DNA of 64,000 nucleotides from Ryuthela nishihirai. Taxonomy: Eukaryota > Arthropoda > Arachnida > Araneae > Heptathelidae. Both the position numbers and the translations under genes were made by a program. The DNA lies in NCBI GenBank assembly GCA_038380435.1, contig JAWZYU010000004.1, forward strand, positions 24,960,001 to 25,024,000, in the 5' to 3' direction. Positions 33,745 through 45,067 of the stretch are shown here, piece after piece (positions within the stretch are counted from its first letter, which is position 1; each line of letters opens with the position of its first letter). The notes under the pieces were generated by a model. It was not told the DNA's origin. It saw only the letters and a program-made list of their open reading frames with translations, and searched no databases.

Positions 33745-34560
33745 GGCCGGGGAGTGGGGGGGGGGGCAAGTGCCACTCTCTATCTACGTGTCTTTGTGTT
33801 TCATAAATAACGAGAAAGTAACATCACTAGAAATTGAAAATAATAAATAAATATTTAACATTTATGCAACTCACAACGATATTTGTTTGATATTTTCAAG
33901 TTTTATAAATCACTAACAACATTCAAGAAAAAAAAAATTCTAATAACTTTTTCATGAGCTATAGGGCGAAATAGACATAAAACGCCTCCTGGAATGTCCT
34001 AGTTTCAAGTTTAATACCCAAGTCAGGTACATTACTACTAACTCATGGGCACACGATGAACAGATTGTGCGTACATGATGCTACTGCTATTCACATAAAT
34101 TCCTCCTCTGCACTCCACTAGCCTACTTTTGAATGAACTCACGACTTTCGTTTTGTTAACGCTAAAAAAATAACCTTTCATATTAAAATCAGTTCTAGAG
34201 CAGATTTAAACTGTTCCGGAACTGATTCATCTATCATGCCACACCTATTTCATTTACGACTGATCAAGTCCTATATTAACATACGTCTGGCGTATTCATT
34301 TCAAAATTTCAGTCCAGAAATACCATCAGTTTTTCACCACCAAACTCGGAGTAAACAACTTTCAGCACAAATTAGTCAACATGAACGATCATTGCAGACC
34401 TTGGTACCTTATGTAGTAGGGTAGCTATTCATTATATTTGGGGCAGAGGAATCAAGAAGGAAATTTTAAATAACATAAAAGCTTTATGGAATAAACTGTA
34501 CAAGCACACATTTATGCTAACATTATAAATACGTGAAATCATAATTTTAAAAACAATATT
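33745..34560. other. AT-rich stretch, nothing recognised
   Basis: No supported feature. Confidence 0.35.
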
Positions 34561-34561
34561 G

Positions 34562-34750
34562 TCCCGGGTGGTTAGCGCTCTTGGGTACTGATCAAAAGAA
34601 CCTGGATTCGAATTCCTGATAAGGCATGGGGATGTTTGTGTTGTCTTTCTGCTGAGGTCCCGCCTTTCACAGACCTTCTATTATGTATATAAATTAACAG
34701 GCTCCTGTCAGACCTCTATGGCAAGCAGCTGCTTGAGGGAACATTTATTT
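34562..34750 (+). mobile_element. SINE-A copy, diverged
   Basis: Plus-strand SINE-A with TGGTTAGCGCTCTTGGGTAC, GGATTCGAATTCC (decayed B box), GGCATGGGGATGTTTGTG and terminal GAGGGAACATTTATT. Confidence 0.83.
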
Positions 34751-34853
34751 TTCATTGCAAATTATAGCATAAAATTACTATTCAATTAATAGCCATTTTT
34801 ATTACACTTAAAAGCACAGAGATAAAACATTACTATTTACTTCAGTTTCAAGT

Positions 34854-35060
34854 TTCGCACCTTTGGCTCAGTTGGTAACGGAAGCTCGTAACTTCATGTT
34901 CCTCGTTTAGATTATTGCCCAATGTGCCTAGTTTGTTTCTCACCTATAACTACCTCTTTCCCCAGTGACAAAGAGACAACGACGGGCTTGGAAAGGCCAC
35001 AGGCCATCTGGGGTACGTTAGCTATAGCCCTCATGCAGGAGAGCCATTAATATGCGCATT
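34854..35060 (+). repeat. Very old SINE-B-like relic
   Basis: Plus-strand remnant with TTTGGCTCAGTTGGTAACGG at the head and GGGCTTGGAAAGGCCA, CAGGAGAGCCAT and GCGCATTAAAGACC in the body order of SINE-B. Heavily diverged. Confidence 0.55.
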
Positions 35061-35063
35061 AAA

Positions 35064-35393
35064 GACCATTCTAAAATAAAATAAATAATAATAAATACCC
35101 CCTCAAGCAGCTGCTTGCCACAGAGGTCTGACAGGAGCCTGTCAGTTTATATGTCACAGTAGAAAGTCTGAGAGGATGGCAGGACCTCAGCAGAAAAACG
35201 ACACATACATCCATGCCTTACCCGGGGCTCGAACCCAGGTCCCTTAGATTAGCAACCAAGCGCGCTAACCACTCGGCCACGGGACGGCTCATAAATCAAT
35301 ACCCCCTCAAGCAGCTGCTTGCCACAGAGGTCTGACAGGAGCCTGTCAGTTTATATGCCATAGTAGGTCTGAGAGGATGGCAGGACCATTCTA
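35064..35393 (-). mobile_element. Dimeric SINE-A insertion with one shared TSD
   Basis: Two same-orientation SINE-A units, a full one (about 35090-35290) and a head-truncated one (about 35297-35385), separated by only ~8 bases. One direct repeat, GACCATTCTA, flanks the pair at 35064-35073 and 35384-35393. A single TSD around both suggests that they integrated together as one dimeric RNA or by template switching. Confidence 0.8.
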
Positions 35394-36640
35394 CATCAGG
35401 TCATATCCCCCACCCCTGAGAATGCTAGTAAAAGGGTAATGGAGGCAAAAAATAATTAAACTTATGTATATTTAATGCATTTTTCAAGAAATTGTTTAAA
35501 GGAAAATGTTATAACGCAACGGAACTTTTAGATTTTCCCGCTCGTTTGTCTCCTCTCCTCCCTTCCCCCCATTTCTTTTCGATCAGTATTCTCAAAATGG
35601 TATTGAGAGGAAACCGGGGGTTCAGTGAAGTGAAAATAAGAATTCGGCAAAAAAATTTATTACATGTTAAAAAAAAAATTAAAATGTATTACAAAAATTT
35701 TTTTTAATTTTTTTATACACATGAAATGTGATTTTTGTTTCCAAATGTGTGTATTTAAATATGTTGACCTCATAGCCTTAGTATTTATTTATTATTTTCC
35801 TTACTTATTTGTGGTCTAGTTTTTTAGCTTCATACATAAGAATTTTATTAAAGGCTCTGTGGACAAATTAAATTGGGAAGCACTGATCTAGATAGCCTTG
35901 AAGAGAGGTTTCAAGCTGTCTTCTAAAAGCTATGCATTGGATCCCATTTCCTAATCAACTTTGAGCCTACGGGGCTTTACGACCTAACAGTTTTGTTCAT
36001 TTGTGTGCAAAAAAAGTGTCACTCAGAAGTAAAAATAATTCAACACTTTTACAAGTAATGACCTTTTTTTCAAGTGTTTTAGCTGCATTAATTCTACTCT
36101 GCCTTTGGAGTTAATTCTCGTTCATTTTCACTCTCATATAACGATAATTACTGATATTAAAAGCCATAAATATATTTAATTATTTGGTAATAATGTAAGG
36201 AAGCGAAACATATTGTGCAAATGAAAAGTGAAGATTCGACTGGAAAAGTTTGTGCACCTCTGCATTAGCCAACAGTTTGAAAGGGTAAGTGAGCTTTTCA
36301 AGGCTGTTAAACTAACGGGTGAGAGATATGGAACCTGGATAAGAAAGGTAAATAAAACTACAGCTACGTGCTTTGGTTGTTTCAGATTTAATGGTTCATA
36401 ACACTAAGACTATATTAGTCGATCCAGCAAAGGATAATATCTGTAATGTCGCGCTTACATTGAAACATGGCAATAAGAAAAATTCTTAAAATACACACTG
36501 AAAGTAAAGGACATTTAAAAAACAAAAGGAGAATCTAAGAATTAAATGATAACATCTTTCTTTCGCTGAAAAATAATTTAATACAAGAGACGAAAACTGC
36601 GAAGTTGATGACTTTTACTGCTGCGAGGTATTTTTTTGCA
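35394..36640. other. Unassigned stretch with a dispersed repeat
   Basis: GAGAATGCTAGTAAAAGGG (35419) and the following sequence resemble 61857-61920. AAATTGGGAAGCACTGATC near 35871 resembles an hAT right end, but no matching left end or TSD was found. Confidence 0.35.
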
Positions 36641-36644
36641 TCCA

Positions 36645-37005
36645 ATGGACTATTTGGTCAGGAGGAGGCAGGAGATTCACTAGGCAGTTGAAAGAGACAT
36701 AACTCCCGGGAGGCTACCATCTGTCCCTTCCACAATCTTCTCTGATCATCAAGCGTATTCTTTATAAAGTGCGCAGAGTACGACTCTCTTATACACGACT
36801 TACAATTTAACCCATCCGACGGATGGGAAGCTAAGCTGTAAGCCGTGTTTGCGATATATATTGTAAATAACAGTATATAAGTAAGCCTTTTCTCAGCAAG
36901 AGCATAAACAGGAACTTGGATCACTGGATCTGGACTTTGAACTGAAACCTAGAAATATCAGACTATGAGCTTGGCGCGCTACCGACTGAGTCAATCACCA
37001 TCCCA
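36645..37005 (-). mobile_element. SINE-B copy, highly degenerate
   Basis: Minus-strand relic. Tail-side GGAGGCTACCATCTGTC occurs near 36709 and CCATCCGACGGATGGG near 36813. The tRNA-like head GACTCAGTCGGTAGCGCGCC is readable at about 36970-36995. The sequence between 36840 and 36940 is unlike the family. Confidence 0.65.
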
Positions 37006-37009
37006 ACTA

Positions 37010-37825
37010 GGGAAGTAAAACTGGATGAAGTTTCACGTATAACCAGCTGTTCCCAAATTTAGGTCAGAGTGTTCATTACAATTTTCCGGAAGGGTAATCA
37101 GACAATTTCGTTTTCCTTTTACTCCGAAAACTGCCGATAATTGATGAGACTCAGCCGTCCAACAATTTTTTTGTCTTTCACTACATTATCATATGAGTAA
37201 AAAATTACGAATTACGATATGAGACTACATATTTTGCATATATATAATATTTAAACCATAATCTGAAATTCGGATTACCTGCGGGTGGACAACTCAGGGT
37301 ATATGTCAAAAAGACTGCAAGTTACTGGCATAAATACCATCATGATTATCTGGGTACGGTATTGTGCCAATATACTGAATAACCGATTAGTTGTCGATTT
37401 ATAATTGACAAAAAATAGTGCAGTGAGGAACTAATTACAAAGGCAATGTGAAAAATATATATTCTCTGAAATAGATAAAATTAGATTCGGCGAAAATGTA
37501 ATACTTTTTTCATTAGCAATTGGTGTGCGAAATAGAGGAAAAGTTTTCTTACTGCAGTGCAATATTTTCAAAGAACGAAATACATCCGAATTATTTCTAC
37601 GAGGATAACGATGAAACAAATATACGAAGTGATATTTAATCGAATGATTTCTTTTCTTGAACAGAATAGTCATACTGTTTGGACATTAAAAATGCTGATT
37701 CATTTATCATGGGCAACTGTTTTATTTTAATGATGGGAAAAATAATTCAGTGTTTTAACATATTGAAATATAATTTTTTTTGCCAAAGTCTCTGGAGTCG
37801 AGAATGTTTTCAATGTGGCAATTTT
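37010..37825. other. AT-rich stretch, nothing recognised
   Basis: No supported feature. Confidence 0.35.
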
Positions 37826-37829
37826 ACTA

Positions 37830-38075
37830 TAGGGTTGGGTTGTTTTATCCCAGCCCGGTAACCTGGGAGGCACTTTTTTTGCATACAATGGGTTAAATTA
37901 AATGGCCTGGTCACAAGGACCCCAAGGGCTCAGAGAAGGTTGGGGAAGGGATAGATGGTAGCCTCCCGTCAAGGCCATCTAACGTGTTCTTTGTGGTGCA
38001 CAGCGTATGGTTCTTCAGCATAAAAAGCTACGGCTTAATAACTCATATGACGGACAGCGGCAGTTTATTTCCGGC
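37830..38075 (-). mobile_element. SINE-B copy, head-truncated
   Basis: Minus-strand. The tail GGGTTGGGTTGTTTTA begins at about 37833. The body runs through GGCTCAGAGAAGGTTGGGG and CTCCCGTCAAGGCCATC and ends near GACGGACAGCGGC. The tRNA-like head is absent. An extra 18-bp phrase lies just inside the tail. Confidence 0.8.
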
Positions 38076-38500
38076 TGGATGTGATATATACATCTCGCTA
38101 AATGACTATTTCTTATGGCTGAGAATCATATGCCTATATTTGATTTTATTTTCGAGATGATGCTTTACATTATTTAATTTATTATAATTAATTCCATGCC
38201 TTATGGAATTAAAATGGGTAGTACTTACATAATCTCTAATAATTAAAGACTTGGTTGATGCGCACTTCTGACATTGAATATATGCTTTGGTTTAAAATTT
38301 AAATCTAAATCGAACGATAGTTAAACGAAATCATCTCCAGCACGCACGTGGGCATTTTTGTGTCTTGCTTTGGATTTTCTTTTTTTCTTCTTACTACTGA
38401 AATATAAGTTCTCATCTTGGCTTAAAAGGCTTGTTATACATATTTGATATAATAAATACATACAGAATCCTCAAGCATTCATGAGTTATGGAGATCCAAC
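38076..38500. other. AT-rich stretch, nothing recognised
   Basis: No supported feature. Confidence 0.35.
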
Positions 38501-38504
38501 CATA

Positions 38505-39270
38505 CTGTACAATTTAGTTCTCCAAACATGTCTGTTCTGATCTACAGCTATTGCATTTGGCCACTGTAGGCCAATTCTAAGGAAGTCCTATTTGAGATTG
38601 TCTACCCACCTCAGCTAGGTCTCCCCCCTCTTTCTGAAGCATTTAAGCACACTATTCGTAACCCTATTCGCTAATCTTTAATTATGCATACGAGCAACAT
38701 GGCCAAACCAATGGAGTCTCTCTCTGTACAAAATGTTGCTCAAAGGAGATTGATGACTACTTCTAACCTAATCATTTATGGTTTAGGTGGCATTAGGTGG
38801 TTGTGGGTGGTTTTAGGTGGCACCTAAAACTCTTAGGTTAGGTGGCATTAGGTGGAGTCTGAAAATTTTCTCAGATGCAGCAACTGGCTTTTGCTAGATA
38901 TTGCTGATCTTTGGATTATTAATATAAAAAAAGCTTAATTCGATTCGACTTACAAAGTCAAACCACCTAATGCCCAAGATACTGCGCAAGCATCTAAAAC
39001 CAAAAGCATCAAGTTTCCTTTTATCTGTTTACAAAGACTCCATGTTTCACTATCATAATTAACTTTAGAAAGGCCCAAACTACTGTATTCCCTAATCTTG
39101 CTCTATATTTGTATGCGACTATTCTCCCAGACTCTTCATAAATTCTTAAAAGTCCCAGCAGGGATCCCGATTCTTCTGTTTATCATCAGAATCTGTTAAA
39201 CAGCTCTCGATATATTTAAAGTGAAACACTTGCTCAAAAGTGTAACCATTCAAAGCAACTGAAGCATCAT
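38505..39270 (-). pseudogene. Non-LTR retrotransposon 3' end, rearranged
   Basis: Minus-strand relic of the same family as 7640-8105. CATGGCCAAACCAATGGAGTC (about 38698) and CCACCTAATGCCCAAG (about 38964) correspond to GHVARMD and ILGIRW coding segments. Between them, at 38778-38948, sits foreign sequence including iterated TTAGGTGGCA phrases. The copy is stop-ridden and the RT palm lies further along (39356-40240). Confidence 0.75.
38778..38948. repeat. Insert in the non-LTR copy: iterated GCATTAGGTGG plus a dispersed repeat
   Basis: The first ~90 bases repeat TTAGGTGGCATTAGGTGG-type phrases, the reverse complement of the flanking CCACCTAATGCC. The remainder (TCAGATGCAGCAACTGG to AATTCGATTCG) recurs at 40395-40475. 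Consistent with local template switching combined with a copied segment. Confidence 0.7.
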
Positions 39271-39284
39271 CACTCGCTCAGCTG

Positions 39285-39352
39285 GGACTCAAATCTGGGG
39301 ACTGCAGATTACGAGCCTAGGCACTAGAGACTTAGCCACAACCGCCTCTAAT
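39285..39352 (-). repeat. SINE-B head fragment
   Basis: Minus-strand tRNA-like head remnant: CAGCTGGGACTCAAATCTGG and CTGCAGATTACGAGCCTAGG. The phrase AGCATCATCACTCGCTCAGC just upstream is repeated at 40233. Confidence 0.6.
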
Positions 39353-39419
39353 CTGTCAGGCATTCCACATGATCTAACGATAACCCAATTATGTAGATCA
39401 AGAGAGTCAAAAGCCTTTT

Positions 39420-39630
39420 TGAAATCTAACTAGGCTACAGGGTTTCTAAAACTCTAAACCAGTGGTTCCCATTTGGTGGTAAAAATTCTGTAATGGAAGA
39501 CTAATAAATTCTGTAATGTAAAAATTCTGTAATGGAAGACATTGTACTTTTTGAAATCTAACTAGGCCACAGGGTTTCTAAAACTCTAAACCAGTGGTTC
39601 CCATTTGGTGGTAAAAATTCTGTAATGGCA
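39420..39630. repeat. Local direct duplication spanning the MITE's left end
   Basis: A ~78-bp phrase (GAAATCTAACTAGGC through CAGTGGTTCCCATTTGG to AAATTCTGTAATGG) occurs at 39420-39504 and again at 39551-39628, with few differences. The duplicate carries the MITE terminus and flanking RT sequence, so it arose after MITE insertion. Confidence 0.85.
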
Positions 39631-39989
39631 CCTTAAGCAGTGAAGAATTGTCCAATTATGTTACAAATATATTTTTCCTCTGTGAAAACAAGCATGTGCA
39701 TGTTTGATCTGCAGAGATTCGCCAAAATTCAAACAAAATTTGTGCAATAAAGAAATTTAATATGAAGTCTTGCAAATAAATCATTAGATTTATAATTTTA
39801 TATTTAGACTCTAAATTTTAGAATTTTTATAATTATAGGAGCAAAATTTTATATTTTATAATTATATAATGTAAATTTTATTTTGGAACTTTTTAGTTAG
39901 TTTTTTAGTGTCTCCTGGGGGTTCACAATATTTATTTTGGTTGAAATCGGTTCGCAGAACAAAAAACGTTGCGAACCACTGTTCCAAAC
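39584..39989. mobile_element. hAT-type MITE
   Basis: About 390 bp, 39592-39981. Left end CAGTGGTTCCCATTTGG. Right end, read in reverse, CAGTGGTTCGCAACG. Flanks CTCTAAAC and TTCCAAAC match at 6 of 8 positions, consistent with a decayed 8-bp TSD. No coding capacity. Confidence 0.75.
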
Positions 39990-40394
39990 ATTTCTCAAGA
40001 ATCTGTCAAAGTGAAAAAAACTGCTATATACATCCCTTAGCACTTCTGAATCCACACTGCTCATCAAAAACCTATCCATCAACCAAAACTTAATTCTATT
40101 AAGCACGATCATGCAAAGAACTTTACCTGGAAACAGAAAGTAGACTGATATCCCTATAGTTATCACAAGAACTACAATTATTATTTTTTTTTAAATAGGG
40201 ATAATAATAGCTCTGATAAAATTCTTAGGGAGACAGAAGCATCATCACTCGCTCAGCTGGGACTCATCCAGCTCTAGAAGGGCACTTCCACTCAATTTAA
40301 ATTTTTTTTTTCATTTTTTCAACTTTTTTTCAACTTTTCAAAGTTTTTTTTCATTTTAAATTTATCTATTAATCGGAAAAGTCGGAACATTAAA

Positions 40395-41315
40395 AATTCC
40401 TCAGATGCAGCAACTGGTTTTTGTTAGATACTGCTGATATTTGGATTATTAATATAAAAAAGCTCAATTCGATTCGTGATTTCGTGGAAAATTTCTAATT
40501 CGTAGGTTCCTAGTTCCAACTTCCATTAGTCTTTAAACAATTAAACTAATATTGCTGAATTAATTTCAAAGTTACGGACTTCGAATAAGGGCATAATCCC
40601 TTAATTCACTGGTTTTTCAAGTTATTTGAGACTGCGACCCTTTATAATTGTAATAAAAATTATAAGAATCCTTGCAATCATAGAAGATTAAGCGACCGCA
40701 GTGACGTACCCAGGGGAAAACCAGATGGTTCCCCCTCCACCCCGAAACCCGATCGTCTTATGCGAAATTTCAAACTTGTCTACCTGCTTTGAAACAGAAA
40801 AGGTGGTATAATTTTTATTTTAGCCTCGTAGTAAAAGTCTGATATTAAAAATAAATTTAAAAAACAACTATAAATTTTATTCCATGTAGAATATCACTTT
40901 AATCTTTCCTTCCCGATGCATTATTTTAGCAATTGGGAAACCCTACTGAAGTCTTATTCTGAGGGCTCGCCCCCTCCCTAAATTCTCGAACCTTCCCGTG
41001 AAACTAAATTCTGGGGTGCCTGGCGACCCCTTACCTACACTGTAGAATGAACGATTTCATTATAATTAGATACGTCAAAATCAAACAAAATTTATGTTTT
41101 TTGCATTTAACACAGTACATTTGTTACAAAACACATTTTTTTTATATAAACACAGTCTCACATAACATTGCAAAAAATTACCGAAATATTAGTAAAAAAA
41201 AACTATTAAGAAACCCACAGTTTGAGAACTATGATATATTTCAATTCCTGTCTACTTTAATTTCAATTCTGATGAGGTCAAGTTTCTTCGCAGATTTTCT
41301 CTATATATATAGTCG
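40395..41315. other. Unassigned stretch beginning with a dispersed repeat
   Basis: 40395-40475 repeats part of 38866-38945. CAGTGACGTACCCAGGGG near 40699 resembles a DNA-transposon end, but no partner was identified. The rest is AT-rich. Confidence 0.35.
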
Positions 41316-41320
41316 AGAAT

Positions 41321-41380
41321 TAAACTGACAGGCTTCTGTCAGACCACTCTGGCAAGCAACTGCTAAAGGGGATATTTGTT
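41321..41380 (+). repeat. SINE-A 3' fragment
   Basis: Plus-strand last ~60 bp of SINE-A (TAAACTGACAGGCTTCTGTC to GGGGATATTTGTT). Confidence 0.75.
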
Positions 41381-42525
41381 AAAAGTTTATAATTGTTTGT
41401 GCTGCCATCTATTGATACTTTCTGAAATCAACATTTACTAGTTACTGATACTTACCATAGATGGCGCAAGTGCATATGTTCGAAACCAACGTTGCTCGAA
41501 ACGCAGTTTGATTAGTTTCTTCTCGATTATTCAAACGAAATTTTATCAGCGAGTTAAATTTTTATTGTCGAATTAAAATGATATTTTAAATTTCCTTTGA
41601 TCAGGGTTTTTTAAAACTGACTTCTTTAAGAAATGAAGGAGCATTCTATTAATTTTATCAGCTTAATATCAATATTTGATTATCAGAAAATTTAAATTCA
41701 CAAACTCGGATACTCAACACTTTACCGTATTATTAAACTCTGCTTAACAATTTTTATTGAGGGTAACTTTGTAAAATTCTTAATAAGAAAATTATGTTTC
41801 TAACCAGTATATTTCTCAGGAACTAAAATCAGAGAATTTTTCCAATTTTAAGGGTGGGGTGGGGATAAGTGCCCGAATTTTTAAGAACGTATAAAATACG
41901 GGGGAAAATAATTAAATTGACATTGCTGTATGTCAAAATAATTAAACTGACATTGCTGTAGGCAACAAGTGATCATCACAAAGGATGGGGGTTAATGTTG
42001 AAAATTCGGGGGTCATAAGAAAATCTCTGATCAAAACACGAATCATTACGAATTTGCTTTTTATTAAATATCTGATTTTTCAGAAAGCCCAAAATAATCC
42101 GAAAAATCGAGAAATCGGGTTTTGTCTGACTAACAACAGTTACCATCACAAAACTTTTGGTTAAGATTCAAAATCCAAATTGATTAATTAACACGAACTT
42201 TGGTCTCATTTTCTGATCAAATGAAGAACGAAGAAATATTTGAGTCAGAGAAAACAATTTCGAAAGTTGAGTAAAAAACTTTAATGCCTACAATTGGATT
42301 TTTGCAATCATGGGAATTTGTGTTGTAGAAAATATTGTATGGAACAGAATCTACGAATTCTTTGACAGATGGCTAACCAAATATTAAAATGTAATTATCA
42401 TTGAGAAATTACAACATATAATAGGCAATATTTACAACATTACGTGTTTAATATTTTATGTTACTAATTCTTATTTTAACGACGTAAAGTGTTCAGCTGC
42501 ACAGCTTCACAAAGCTTTTCATCTC
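41381..42525. other. Unassigned stretch with paired CTCF-like phrases
   Basis: TGCCATCTATTGATAC (41402) and its near inverse CCATAGATGGCGCAAG (41455) face each other across ~40 bp, resembling the motif in the Polinton TIRs. No gene seen in the remainder. Confidence 0.35.
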
Positions 42526-42529
42526 TGCA

Positions 42530-42934
42530 AGCCACGGAGGGGCGGGGGTGGCTCAGTCGGTAGCGCGCCAGGCTCGTAATCTGTAGTTCCCAGGTTCGAG
42601 TCCCAACTGGGTCAGCGTTGAGATTTATCTCCGCAAAATTCCCCGCCCTGCCCACGGTCAGTAGGGGACACCGATGGCCTTGGAAAGGCCGCCGTCCGTC
42701 GGATGGGACGTTAAGCCGTGGCCCCGTGTGCGGGCGAGCCATACCCTGTGCACGTTAAAGAACACGCTGGATGGCCTTGACGGGAGGCTACCATCTGTCT
42801 CCCAACAGCTGTTCCAGTGGGTCCCCTCCCCCAACCTTCTCTGAGCCTTCGGGGTCCATGTGACCTGGCCATTTAGCCCATGGTGTGCAAAAAAGTGCAG
42901 CTCAGAGGTAAAACAACCCAACCCAGCCACGGAG
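42530..42934 (+). mobile_element. SINE-B full-length copy with 10-bp TSD
   Basis: Reference-quality plus-strand copy (about 42540-42924) flanked by AGCCACGGAG at 42530-42539 and 42925-42934. Head GGTGGCTCAGTCGGTAGCGC, B box GGTTCGAGTCC, central GATGGGACGTTAAGCCG and GTGCACGTTAAAGAAC, tail AAAACAACCCAACCC. Confidence 0.95.
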
Positions 42935-43220
42935 CAATTTATCCATCCTACCCTTTTATCTGATGGTCCAACGACGCTGCAGTGCAAAAGTTACAAGGAT
43001 TAAGCTAATGGGAAACTTATTTCAAAGATTTATCACTACCAAAATAAGCTTTTTACGGTAAAATGTGGCAGATGATAAATTAAAAAATCTATCCGAATCT
43101 CTAATTTCAACAATATTCTTCGCTATTTAAAATTCCGAAAATTTCAGCATTTAACAACAGCAATGGTATTAATAAGAATTTAATTAAAACTAAATATTAA
43201 TTTGAGCCCTTTAATAATAC
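42935..43220. other. AT-rich spacer
   Basis: No supported feature. Confidence 0.35.
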
Positions 43221-43690
43221 GAGGGGCGCTCAAAAAGTTCTTGACATGCATCTGCCGAACAAAAACCAATGCCTTATTTCAACAAAACTTTTATTGTCCT
43301 TCAAAGTACTCCCTCCAGCATCTACGCAAAGTTGCAGATTCTGGAACGTTTGGTAGTACCCTTTTTGGGAAATACTCCGCAACTATGAAAGCATTTTGCA
43401 AGGTCTTGCACCCTAGAAAAAGGTTTCCAACAAGTTCCTCTTTAATTTTAGGAGACAACAAAAATCTCATGGTGCAAGATCCGGTGAATATGCAGGATCG
43501 GGTAGATGTTTGATTTTGCCCTGCTCCAGATAGGCCGTAACTTGTCGGGTTTTGTGAGCCTTGCATTGTCATGAAGAACGAGAACCCTTGACACGTCTGT
43601 TGTTGGATGCTGCTCCTTCATCTCTTTAACCATTTTGAGAAAAACAATGGTGGTGTAGTACTTGGCCATTTATAGTAATTTTTTCATGTA
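43221..43690 (-). pseudogene. Mariner-type transposon fragment with transposase C-terminal half
   Basis: The outer end TACGAGGGGCGCTCAAAAAG at about 43220 is a mariner-type terminal repeat. Inward on the minus strand are LATLRRCW.EYFEGQ-like residues in the order expected for a mariner C-terminus (frame 43572-43291), and VLVLHDNARLTKP, which retains the second catalytic Asp (frame 43669-43448). A frameshift lies between them. The other end and the N-terminal half are missing. The related fuller copy is at 50531-51223. Confidence 0.82.
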
Positions 43691-44046
43691 AGGTGTGCCC
43701 CCCCTCCCCAGATCTGGCCTAGAATATCTTTCCGTCTCATTATGAAACGGTGAAGACTTCGCGCCATACTGGCTGTTGATAACGAAACTAATTAACGAAC
43801 TTAATTAAAACAATAATTATAATGTATAAATATAACAATAGCTTAAATTTAACGAATGATAACAATAAAAGGCATGGATTGAAATTGGTTTGAAAGAATT
43901 TTTCGTTGATGCTATCGTACTTAAAATGCAATACAATCAGAATCGCGTAGATCTCCGAGTTTGAAAATCCCTTGAGAATATGCTAGAATAACGAGGCAGC
44001 GCCGCTTTAAAGTATTATACCGGCACGTATAGAGTATCTATGTCAT
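43691..44046. other. AT-rich spacer
   Basis: No supported feature. Confidence 0.35.
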
Positions 44047-44399
44047 GGTCTATGCAGGAGTTGGGAACCCACGGCTCTGAGCACTCTAAAAAATGGCTCC
44101 TGACACCTTTTGATTGAACATTCAACTACGAAAATTTTTTTATGATTTTCATTAAAAACAAGCACCAGCAGGATGGCAGACGACAGTTTTGAAAGCACTG
44201 ATGCAATTCAAATACCCTAAAATACACTCCAAATTTGATTGTTGGTCGTAGAGACTCAAACTCAAAAGTCACACTGTATGAATGACGTTTTTTTTAATAA
44301 TTCTTTTCGATAATTTTATTGTATACATTTGAATTCTTTAAAATTATATATTATGCTTTCATTTTTGTTAATAAAATAATCTGCATTTATTTTTTTCCT

Positions 44400-45067
44400 G
44401 TTAGCGCGCTTGGTTTCTGATCTACGGGGCCTGGGTTCGAACTCCGGGTAAGGCATGGATGTGTGTGTCGTTTTTCTGCTGAGGTCCTGCCATCCTCTCA
44501 GACCTTCTAATATGGCAGTGTCTCGCAAACTGTGTGCCGCGAGAGATTCCAAGTGTGCCGCGAGAGATTTTCAAATTGACACTAGATACTCCAAAGATTT
44601 CATTTTGACTTGACTTGTGCTATCGACGTCCTTTAATATCGACGTGCTATCGACATGCTTTAATAAAAATCTTTCAGATTTTATCAACTGGGATCTTGTA
44701 AGTATTTATCAAGCTTTTTCCAAATTTTGGTATTAATTTTTTATTATTTCAAGCCATAGAATGGACAAATATTTAAAACAAACACCGAGTTATGAATTAA
44801 AGAACAAGAGCAAATCTTCAAGTAAAATCAGGCTGATGACTTCAACAAAGCGCAAATATAATGACGATTATATAGAGTTTGCTTTTATTCTTTTTTAGGT
44901 GTACCGCGGAAAAAAAAATTAGATTCAGTGTGCCGTGGAAAAAAAATTAGATTCAGTGTGCCGCAGAGTAAAAAAGTTTGCGAGACACTGTAATATGGCA
45001 TATAAACTAACAGGTTCCTGTCAGACCTCTGTGGCAAGCAGCTGCTTGAGGGGGTATTTATTTATTT
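44400..45067 (+). mobile_element. SINE-A copy split by a hAT MITE
   Basis: Plus-strand SINE-A in two parts: 44400-44515 (TTAGCGCGCTTGG head, GGGTTCGAACTCCGGG B box, to CTTCTAATATGG) and 44991-45067 (TAATATGGCATATAAAC to GAGGGGGTATTTATT). The repeated TAATATGG is the TSD of the intervening element. The first part of the head is missing. Confidence 0.9.
44508..44998. mobile_element. Inner hAT MITE with perfect TIRs and TSD
   Basis: Element 44516-44990 (475 bp) with perfect 16-bp terminal repeats CAGTGTCTCGCAAACT and a perfect 8-bp TSD TAATATGG (44508-44515, 44991-44998). Internal GTGTGCCGCG phrases recur near both ends. No transposase. The clean structure makes it the youngest layer of the nest. 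Confidence 0.95.

Larger units (their letters stand above)
39356..40240 (-). pseudogene. Non-LTR reverse transcriptase fragment, interrupted by a hAT MITE
   Basis: On the minus strand, PGKVLCMIVLNRI (about 40100) belongs to the conserved RT block normally following NYR.ISLL. LDFKKAFDSLD (about 39410) is the RT palm motif segment around the first catalytic aspartate. Frameshifts and stops are frequent. The two RT blocks are separated by the MITE at 39592-39981. Confidence 0.75.

Noticed and set aside
35850..35895. hAT right end (AATTGGGAAGCACTG)
   Set aside because: No matching left terminus or TSD found, so no element is called.
42540..42615. Apparent tRNA gene (A and B boxes)
   Set aside because: Box spacing fits a tRNA-derived SINE head. 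The same head is followed by the SINE body in many copies and no complete acceptor stem pairs by eye.
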